Source: Reticulitermes lucifugus
Lineage: Eukaryota > Arthropoda > Insecta > Blattodea > Rhinotermitidae
NCBI GenBank assembly: GCA_026260175.1
Contig: JAKCWW010000326.1
Coordinates: 26,412-53,048 of the forward strand
Direction of reading: 5' to 3'
DNA length: 26,637 nucleotides
Shown here: positions 19,031 to 26,637 of the stretch, piece after piece
How the letters are laid out: each line of letters starts with the position of its first letter
How positions within the stretch are numbered: the first letter of the stretch is position 1
Notes under the pieces: generated by a model
What the model was told of the DNA's origin: nothing
Seen by the model: only the letters and a program-made list of their open reading frames with translations
Databases searched by the model: none
Translations under genes and position numbers: made by a program

Positions 19031-19320
19031 ATTTGTGATGAAGGGCCCCACAGCTGAAGCTACGGACGCACCGCAGCCTTGAGGCTTATTGTGCAACCCT
19101 ATGAAGAAGATGAAGAGAAAGATGATAAGTTTTTTTTATTTTTCCAAGTAAAGGAGCACCGGTGGAATGAAATTGACAGGGGAAAACCGAAGTACTCGGA
19201 GAAAAACCTGTACCAGTGCCACTTTGTCTACCACAAATCCGACATGGACTGACCCGGGATCGAACACGGGCCTCAGCGGTGGCAGGCCGGCGACTAACCG
19301 CCTGAGCCATGGCACGGCCT
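19031..19320 (-). mobile_element. tRNA-derived SINE B with likely TSD
   Basis: The reverse complement starts AGGCCGTGCCATGGCTCAGG, a tRNA-like head. The A box is GGCTCAGGCGGTTA (plus 19297-19310) and the B box GTGTTCGATCCCGG (19254-19267). The body follows with GGATTTGTGGTAGACAAAGT, GGCACTGGTACAGGTTTTTC, TCCGAGTACTTCGG and TTCATTCCACCGGTGCTCC. The end includes GCTTCAGCTGTGGGGCCC. Flanks AACTGCCCGTTTT (19018-19030) and AAGTGCCCGCTTTT (19321-19334) look like a slightly diverged target duplication. I associate this SINE with cockroaches and termites from memory. The 99-codon minus frame at 19086-19385 is mostly SINE sequence and not a real gene. Confidence 0.85.
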
Positions 19321-19334
19321 AAGTGCCCGCTTTT

Positions 19335-20054
19335 GGAATCTCCCGAGTTGAAGCTCATGTTGTTTTTCATCGTTAATAAAGGCAATACTATCTGGGAGTC
19401 CAGAATAAAGCCGTTTACACTTGACTTCTACGAAAGGTAATGACATATCTAGAAGTGGCAAATTAATTTTATTTTCCTGAAGAATTTTATTAGCTTAGTT
19501 GCGCACACGTGATAAGGGAAGCTTGTCTGTACACACAAGTTGTACATTTTCTCGCTGTAGGCCCTACATGAATAGATTTATCAAAATCCTTCATGAGGTT
19601 ACGTATATTTCTGTTGTCTCTCAAATAAAATGCATATGACGATCTGTTACCTTCAAAAGACGAACACTTATCAATGGAGTTAATAACTAGCTTGAATGGA
19701 ATGCAAACAGTTGCATTTTCTCCTGTCTGCTAACAAGACAGGCAATGTATTTTAACGTAATATTGAGGCGCGTTTGCGTAAATGTTGTTGTCGTGGAAAA
19801 GCAATAAGTATTACCTATACTGAGTGTGTGTCTGTAGTGTTAGTTACCCAGCATGCAAAGCGCATGCGCCATATTATATTGTTATCTCTGGCCTTTCTTA
19901 CTCTACCATACTTTTCCACATTATCTCACGAACGGCACAATTTCCAGAAAAAAAATTATTGAAAATAAACTGGGTATTTTAATTTTCTCTACAAATTGTT
20001 TTCTGAAATATTTCTCATTCTAAGAATAATTCAGCGATATATCTTAAATATACA
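19335..20054. other. Featureless intergenic stretch
   Basis: No gene recognised; the plus frame 19774-19962 (62 codons) has no known domain. Confidence 0.5.
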
Positions 20055-20270
20055 TAGGTCTTCATGTAAAGTAACCTTTATTCTGGTCAGATTTTAAAGA
20101 AATTTGAATTTTCTCGACTGAGTTTTGAAAAATCTTCAAGTATCAAATTTAATGAAAATTCTTCCAGTGGGAGCCGAGTTATTCCAAGCGGACAGACAGA
20201 CGGAAGGACTAACATGACAGAGCTAATAGTCGCTTTTTGCAATTTTGCTATAGAATTTATTTCCTTGTCA
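20055..20270 (+). repeat. Dispersed repeat R, copy 2
   Basis: Same family and orientation as 7640-7840. It has GGTCAGATTTTAAAG, GAATTTTCTCGACTGAG, GTATCAAATTTAATG, GGGAGCCGAGTTATTCC, GACAGACAGACGG, ACATGACAGAGCTAATAGTC and GCTTTTTGCAATTTTGC. This copy retains a short GACA-type tract where copy 1 has (GA)11. The 75-codon minus frame 20087-20314 runs through it and is a by-product. Confidence 0.75.
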
Positions 20271-20764
20271 TACCTGATATGCGTCAGTGTATCAGTAAAA
20301 TAGTACCTCTTCACTCGAAATAAATTCTGCTACACACCGAAAGTGTGTTAGATTGTCGGCTTTGCGGCAAAAATTCGTACTGTGTGTCTCCACTTTACAA
20401 GGCGGAAGGTTTGCCTTTCCTTCAGGTTAAGTACCTGAGCCCTGCCTTTCTCAGTGTTTATGAACTGCTTGTCTAAACAAAATCCGTTTACACTGTAATG
20501 TCTGCCCAGTTACATTGGGTCGTATCAGTTACGGAGTAGCCGTAGGGTGTGGCCGACAATTACCTTTAATTATAAGGAGACGTTAAATAAATTTTCTAAG
20601 GACCTAAGTCAGAGTGTCAGCCCTAAGAAGCAAATACTCCCGTGGTCTTCTGGCCACAAGCCAACAGTACTTTTTATTCATTATGCTGTGAAAATGCGAT
20701 GTGTGTCGCACGTGTTTAGATAAACACACCAAACCATCAAACACCACACTGGTATATAAACCAG
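20271..20764. other. Featureless intergenic stretch
   Basis: No gene or repeat recognised. Confidence 0.5.
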
Positions 20765-21383
20765 GGTATATAAGTCAGGGAATGCTTATCATTCGGTGCA
20801 GGATCTTTTGTCGTCCAGTTTGCTATTAAAAAATGTAAAGGTTAAGACACAACAGAACTATAATTTTGCCTGTTGTTTTGTATGGGTGTGAAACTTGGTC
20901 TCTCACATTTAGGAAGGAAAGTAGGCTGAGGTTGTTGGAGAAAAGGATGCTGAGGAGGATTTTTGGGCGTAAGAGGGACAAGGTAAGAGGGGAGTGGAGA
21001 AGACTACATAACGAGGAGCTTTATAACTTGTACTCCTCACCAAATATTATTCGGGTGACAACATGAAGAAGAATGAAGTGAGCGGGGCATGTAGCACGTA
21101 TGCGATACAGGAGAGGTGCATCCAGGGTTTTGGTGGGGATACCTGAGGGAAAGAGACAACTTGAAAGACCTAGGTATAGATGGGAGGATAATAATAAAAA
21201 TGGATGTTCAAGAAGTGGGATGGATTGATCTGACTCAGGATAGGGACAGGTGGCTTGCTGTTGTTTGTGAAAGTGGTAATGAACTTTGGCTGAAATAAAT
21301 AGCGGGGAATTTCTCCACTAGCTGAGGATCTGTTAGCTTCTCAGGAAGGACCCTGCTCCATGGAATTAGTTAGTTAGTTAGTT
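20765..21383 (+). pseudogene. 5'-truncated LINE: reverse transcriptase C-terminal end
   Basis: Broken remains of the C-terminal part of a non-LTR retrotransposon reverse transcriptase protein. From about 20781 one frame gives NAYHSVQDLLSSSLLL; a frameshift near 20840-20850 leads to the frame with PVVLYGCETWSLT and LEKRMLRRIFGRKRD (20866-21062). YGCETW followed by LRRIFG is typical of the region after the catalytic domain in insect LINEs. Stops follow at 21063-21065 and 21077-21079; similarity continues (AGHVAR, RVLVG, RWED), with another frameshift near 21190 into KMDVQEVGW and QDRDRW, ending at the TAA at 21296-21298. The 3' tail has CTTCTCAGGAAGGACCCTGC, then (TTAG)n. The catalytic core and endonuclease are absent, so this is a dead insertion. 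The clade was not determined. Confidence 0.85.
21365..21382. repeat. (TTAG)n tail of the LINE
   Basis: ATTAGTTAGTTAGTTAG directly after the LINE 3' region. Short tandem tails of this sort are common at LINE 3' ends and mark the likely end of the element. Confidence 0.8.
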
Positions 21384-22283
21384 TAAAAACTTTAATACAA
21401 CATAATGTTTTTATAAATGTTCATCTGCAAGGGATCCTTAATCAAAATGCTGTAGGAATGCTTGCTTTAAGTAACTAGTACGTTACAGAGAAGATTAAAA
21501 ATTTTCTATTAATGAAGTAGCATTCTTGCTTTATATGTACAATTTAACCGTAGACTGATTCAGTCTGCCATTCCTTTTTTATTCCGTGGTATTAAAATGT
21601 AAGTTACGGAAATCTCAACAGGTCTTGCGTCGTCGTGAGTGAAGGTAACTGACAAAAACAACTGACGTATATACAATTGTTGTGTCTGAGAGTCCGATTT
21701 ATAATGCCAAATATCTAAGAACATCAACGGAATGGAAACTAAATGAAGGTGAATTTCATTATTTTTTTCAGTCCTTTCCAGTATTCTTTTGCAATGTGCA
21801 GACAACTGTTCGGTGTTTTGGGGGCAATATGAAAGTCTGAATTTACAAGACATTTCTTTCTCCCTGTTTCAAAAGCACAATATACGGAATGAGCTCCATT
21901 ATCATTCCGTACATCAATATGCAGTAAATGGATAAAAGACCTATGGGAAATCTCGTAATTGCCCTGGAGTCACGCATCGGGTTGGGTTGCAGCGTAAGTT
22001 CAGAGAAGACGCAATCCCTATAGACCGGCTTACAGACACACGCAGTAATCCCATCTCGTTTTCTGCTTATGGCATATGCAAGATTGCATGCATAGAATCA
22101 CTGCTATATCCCACACAGTCGATACAGCCTATCCGCCCTTTGTTGTGGCATGATGATGCCGACATGTCCTTACGTGCGTATGGGCGTCTGTGTCGTAATT
22201 TCATTTTCTCCTTTCATTGTGTTCACGTGTTAGCTTTCTGCCATTCCTTGAAAGAAGCAAACAGGCTTTTGAGATTGCCATAC
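21384..22283. other. Featureless intergenic stretch
   Basis: Frames 21560-21853 (minus, 97 codons) and 21987-22412 (plus, 141 codons) are unrecognised. The latter runs through the TG microsatellite and has no signal peptide or domain. No element noticed. Confidence 0.45.
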
Positions 22284-22320
22284 TGTGTGTGTGTGTGTGT
22301 GTCTGTCTGTCTGTCTGTCT
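22284..22320. repeat. Compound (TG)n(TCTG)n microsatellite
   Basis: About nine TG units followed by about five TCTG units, uninterrupted. Confidence 0.9.
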
Positions 22321-23299
22321 CCTTTTCAAATTTTGAACCCCCGCTTATTTTTCAGGGAACTTGCTATAAACTGCAGGCCAGCGCCCTACTTTTTAGTTTC
22401 CTAAATCACTAATGAAACATGGTGGACTTGCGAACTTTACGAAGTAGTAGCGACACTAGCCACAGTTACATTATGATTTTGGACTGATGTAAATAAATGG
22501 ATAAATGTGTAACTTTTTTTTAGAACAACGTTTTTGTAGAATACGAAGCGATAACATGGTGGCCGTGAGATAATTTCCTTTAGCTTTCGATTTAATGGCC
22601 ATAACTGCCGAAATTTTGGAGTTAGGAATGGATATTTCGTAACGAGAACTTGAAAGTGTTATCCGTTAAAAAAAAAGAAACTCTATTTAAGGAATACTTT
22701 TTTTAGTTGAGTAAAATAATGTGAAAATAAAATCACAGCACCGAATCTGTGGATCTAGAAAAGCATGCAGTTAAGAGGTCTAAGAATACTATGACTTCTG
22801 ATCAGAAGTGCTTTCGTTTCTTTCATTATTTATTCCTTCTCTCAGTGTTTTTTTAAATAAAAGAGCTTTATTAACATTTCCACCTGGTAATACAATTTTT
22901 ACAATACACCAGCAGTACCACTTAACCAGCTGCAACAACCTCTGCATGGGGCAAAACCCCTCTCCTGGACACAGTTTCCACTAACGGGGACGATGTATTG
23001 GAGTAGTGAAAAAGTATTAGAGAAGCAGAAAAAACACTACCGTCCACTCTCAGTGTTTTATTTCCGTACTGAAGCATGGGACACGTGACTTCGATTAATT
23101 CAGCAGGTGTTTCCATTAGCCACATCACGATTCCTTCTGTAACTATTTTCAACATCCAGCGCTTTAGTCTGCTAGCTGCTATACACACTTTTCCTTTGTT
23201 ATATAGAATTTTGCAATGTGGACACATGACAATTTAAAAAAAAGAAAGACTGAAATTATTAATATTTAAGATATTTGAAATTATAAATATTTGCTCTTA
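22321..23299. other. Featureless intergenic stretch
   Basis: The minus frame 22922-23227 (101 codons) starts MCPHCK but has no further zinc-binding pattern or recognisable family. No repeat copy identified. Confidence 0.45.
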
Positions 23300-23350
23300 A
23301 TATCGGGATTTGCGTAGCTATGCTGAACAACCTGGGTTCGATACCCTTAA
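23300..23350 (+). mobile_element. Possible tRNA-like SINE head fragment
   Basis: TTTGCGTAGCTATGC (A-box-like) is followed about 20 bp later by a good B box GGGTTCGATACCC (23334-23346). Spacing is shorter than in the intact SINEs here, and the sequence after the B box does not match SINE A, so this may be a fragment or chance. Confidence 0.25.
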
Positions 23351-24545
23351 ATCCATGGCTTTCCTTTTCTGTTAACATTTCTTTTGTGACCCAGACTGTA
23401 CTTCGAGGTTTCCGGTTGACCATCGTAAAGTAATAACGTAAGGCTACGTATCGTCATAGAAATGGTTCTGCACTTGATGTAAAATGTTAACACATCTTGC
23501 AGTGACTGACTTAGTCTCTCGCTAAGGCGATGGTGCGTTTCGGTTTTTTTTGTCTTATAGAACTGTGTGCGTATGGACGGTTATGAATACCGTAATGTTC
23601 AATGTTTTCATATGGAATAGTTGTAGTTGCTGCTCCCAGAGTGCGTATTGATCGCTACATGTCTCTCCTCTCGCCTCTACCACCCTCTTCAACGCTGTAT
23701 ACAGACACTCACAAACCTTCATCTTATTCCGGGGAAGGTGGAGGACAGCCCCCCAGAAAATACAACCCCCTCCCTCATCCTTTTCAGAGAAACTGTAATA
23801 CATTCTCCCCACACAGGGTCTGCTAACAACGTTCTGCCTCTGGTCTGCGAGTTTGTTCTGCCTTGAAGAACACAGTGGTTTTGCTGTTCCTCACGCATGG
23901 GTTTACATTCACATGCTGTTAATTAATTTCTATTTATGCAGCATTAAGAAGAAGATCTTCGTCTTTAGTTAAAAGTCGCACCTTAAAGACGTACGGGAAA
24001 TTTGAATTTTAGCTACATGCATCCTTAAACTCGGCCCTAGATTAAGATGAGTCGTGAGTTTCACCCCCAGTACAATTTACCACAAAGAAAGAACATCCTG
24101 TACGCACTGAAAAATAGGAAATGTGGACCCCAGTGCTGGTATGCATGCAGCAAGAAATAAAAATGTGTGTTCTCTAGTATTCCTCAATACCTTGAGGAAA
24201 GCGCTGAGACAGCATCTGTAGCTAAGTCATAAATTCTTCGCCTGTCTTTCAGACTTTAATCTTTCGTAAAGAAAATGAAATATTTCCACTTTCTTCTGTG
24301 ACGTTTCAAATCATGTGTTGCCTAGTGAGTTACAGAAGTCATGAGCTCTTTTATTCTTACCAGTCACAAAAATCTCTTCTTTGTGTTTTAAAGCCTCTCA
24401 TTTGAACTGTCGTAATGAATGAAACCCTTAGTTTTGTGGGTTAGGATATGGTTATAAGAACGGTCGTTTGACGCAAGATAGACTGAAATAAACGACTAGA
24501 AGCGTACCATCTTATGGGAGGTAACACTCTTTAATATATCAGAAA
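23351..24545. other. Featureless intergenic stretch
   Basis: 23600-23870 is C-rich on the plus strand and holds three overlapping frames of 74-85 codons on both strands, none recognised. No splice-site or codon argument favours any of them. Confidence 0.45.
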
Positions 24546-24715
24546 AGGCTCGAAGTTTCAGACGAACCTGCTGCCTTTATATTCTATCCTGAATATTGCG
24601 GCAAAAATGATACTCCGAAACGTCGATGTTTATCTTCCGAGCTACATGATGTCACATTCCAAAAGACAGCATTGTTACAGCCATCACAGTCAGAATACAC
24701 AGTCTCAAAAAGTAG
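24546..24715. repeat. Interspersed repeat D fragments, inverted pair
   Basis: On the plus strand, ACTCCGAAACGTCGATGTTT (24611 onward), then CTACATGATGTCACATTCC and AAAAGACAGCATTG parallel the repeat at 16590-16840. Immediately left, at about 24549-24577, the minus strand reads AAAGGCAGCAGGTTCGTCTG-AAACTT, the same core in the other orientation. Two head-to-head fragments are the simplest reading. Confidence 0.4.
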
Positions 24716-26541
24716 GTGCTTTGTTGCATTAATTAAATCTTTTGCTACTGAAATCTTGTTTCTATGACTTTACACGTACGCCTTTAGACTAACGACAATT
24801 TTGACACAGGCTGTAGTGACAGAATGGTCGGCAGTTTGTTACCTTAATGAAGTCGTGTTTCAATGGACTCTGAACCCCTCAAAGGGAAAATGGTGGAAGG
24901 AATATTTTTCAGCTTGATTCTCCTTTCGACAGCTTATGTGCGGTAATTGGATACTTAACGACCCAGTCCATGTGGGATATGTGATGGAGAGTGGCGCTGA
25001 ACATGTTGTTATCCCAGTACTTCAGTTTTCCCTTATCAATATATTCCACCATTGTTCCATACTCATATTTCATTAATCAAAAACCGTTGTATATAATCTT
25101 AGCAACTGAGAGCCTCGTTAAATAAACCACTATGTCACCCTGTCTGTGACAGCAGTGTCTTTCTGACGCCATCTTAAAACTTAAAGATTATATCACAAAA
25201 ATGAAAAATGTACCTGTTTTTTTATGGATATATTGCTTGATCTCTCACATTGACAGAAGAACTTTAAGGTTTAGTGGGATAAATTTTTAAGACAATATTT
25301 CTTGCGAAAATAATGTTACTAGTAGACTAAATCTAGTACTTATGTTTGAGAGTGTGAGGTGGGTGCAACATGCAGTGCGTGTGTAAGAAACGGGAAATGA
25401 AGAAAAAGCCAGATAACCAAAAAAAAGAAGAAACACTTAAGTAATTTTGGCATAGATGGAGGCATAAGATAAAAATGCTATGTGAGTGGGTGGATGGATA
25501 TTTACTGAGAAGTGAGATTTAAGGCTTCTATAAAACTGAAGATTCATGTTGCGTTCTGGGTTATGATATCGTGTAGGCGGGTAGGTAGTTAGTGACTTGT
25601 CGGAGAACCATACTTTATCCATACTTACGACAGACACATCTACCCACTTCTATCCATTTTCAGGGTAGACACTTCTGCTATCAAGAAACAGGCAGTGTAA
25701 TTCTCCAAAGTTGAAAAACATACTACGTTACACGGTCTCGTATCCCGGAACACAATGCGAGTATGGACATGTAGGTAAACGGGAAGTTTCTTTTTTAAAT
25801 CCAGACGAATTACATGGATCTCTTGCTGGAAAGCCTATAATGCATGATGTAGGACAGACACTAGAATAATAATAATAAACTTTGCATTCACTTTCCACTT
25901 TCTAGGACCGCAAAGCTGAGTCCCGAACTACAACAGTCGTTGAGATATAATTAATTATTCACTGGAAATACGTGACTGCTTAAGAATTCAATAAAAAAAT
26001 CAGTAAAGAAATCGCGAATTTCTGTGATGTCTATTATGTTTAATTATGTATGTGTCTGTTCACATTTATGATAAGCATACAGGACGTGTCCTAGACTTTT
26101 CGGACACTTTACTTTGCGACTTGCAGTCCAACGATCGGAACTACATGTTTTTACGTATTAGGTTAGATACGAAGCATGCTCTAAAACTGTGTATTTTTCT
26201 CTCTGCCTTTCTAAGAATGTCTTAAAGTAAAGGAAGATGAATGAAATAAGAAGTCGACTGACTCGGAAATATTTAATGCTCAGAAGTTGTACGTAAATTT
26301 TAGCTTAATGTTGATCCGAATTCAGAAAAAGCGAAGAAGTAATGTTTGTTGTCAGCTTGACGCATTATGCTTTGTTTTCCCTGTTACCTTACTGTTGTTG
26401 TTACTGATAGTCTTGTCTCTCTGCAGTTCACCAACTATCAAGTATGGGCTTCCGAAATTGAGTTCACTTATTAGTATAACGAGAGTTTATTTTGACATTT
26501 TCATTTACAAATATGGCGTCAATTACAAACGACTTTAAATT
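24716..26541. other. Featureless intergenic stretch
   Basis: No gene or element recognised. A short AATAATAATAA run sits at 25867-25878. The frames 25437-25637 (minus) and 26287-26538 (plus) are unrecognised; the latter has a leucine-rich hydrophobic run that could be a membrane helix but no supporting context. Confidence 0.45.
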
Positions 26542-26637
26542 CTGTAGCGTAGTCTGTATAGCGACACACTACGAGCTGGACGGTCCGGGGATCGAAAACG
26601 CCGATCCCGTTGGCCGCGCGGTTTAAAGCGTGGGTCT
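26542..26637 (+). mobile_element. SINE A head joined to a second tRNA-like head, cut by window end
   Basis: 26542-26596 is a SINE A head: GTAGCGTAGTCTGTATAGCG, ACGAGCTGGACGGTCCGGGG and ATCGAA (B-box region incomplete). Sixteen bases later a different tRNA-like 5' end begins: TTGGCCGCGCGGTTTAAAGC (26610 onward), close to the leucine or serine tRNA pattern GGCCGAGNGGTNTAAGGCG. It is either a composite SINE or one inserted in another. The end of the window prevents a decision. Confidence 0.6.

Noticed and set aside
19254..19320. Functional tRNA gene
   Set aside because: The A and B boxes are present, but the sequence continues into a SINE body with a flanking duplication, and no acceptor stem closes.
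19086..19385. 99-codon minus frame as a conserved protein
   Set aside because: Most of it is translated SINE B. Any database similarity would reflect the repeat.
21987..22412. 141-codon plus frame as a gene
   Set aside because: It runs straight through a TG/TCTG microsatellite, giving a VCVCVS run, and has no recognisable domain.
22922..23227. Minus frame starting MCPHCK as a zinc-finger protein
   Set aside because: Only one CxxC pair is present and nothing else fits a known fold.

Overview
The window reads as animal, most likely insect, intergenic DNA. It is AT-rich, has stop codons in every frame, and contains no open frame I can recognise as a working host gene. It is dense with old transposable elements and tandem repeats. 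Several dispersed elements are of kinds I associate with cockroach and termite (Blattodea) genomes: the tRNA-derived SINE at 19031-19320, the LINE end at 20765-21383 and the SINE family called A here. The Blattodea placement is from memory and was not searched. No bacterial operons, rRNA, intact tRNA gene, CRISPR array or complete protein-coding gene was found.

Layout. Positions 1-1511: a cut-off 44-bp tandem repeat, then a decayed SINE A copy. Positions 1512-5450: SINE A copies on both strands (one with a perfect 14-bp target duplication), a 30-bp minisatellite at 4530-4905 and an ATT microsatellite. Positions 5700-7450: a short palindromic repeat, a candidate piggyBac-type element flanked by TTAA (5912-6493), a second piggyBac-like end at 6858, and an inverted SINE A. 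Positions 7640-9550: a dispersed repeat interrupted by a GA run, a G-quadruplex-capable purine tract, and a decayed DDE transposase fragment on the minus strand. Positions 9550-13750: mostly featureless, with a hairpin flanked by direct repeats and a CA microsatellite. Positions 13748-14565: a 54-bp satellite with a 108-bp dimer form, split by a tRNA-derived SINE. Positions 14850-17420: a SINE remnant, two sites with a shared GCCGAAACAT motif, and an interspersed repeat. Positions 18239-21383: another SINE A, the 19031-19320 SINE, a second copy of the 7640 repeat, and a 5'-truncated LINE. Positions 21384-26637: largely featureless, with a TG/TCTG microsatellite, a second interspersed-repeat locus, and a composite SINE head cut by the window end.

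No genes act together here. The coherent story is one of repeat invasion and decay: at least seven copies of one SINE family (A), three other tRNA-derived SINEs or remnants, one LINE end, two DNA-transposon superfamilies, and three local tandem arrays. The most unusual items are the small TTAA-flanked element with its relative 370 bp away, and two satellite-like arrays that both show higher-order unit structure.
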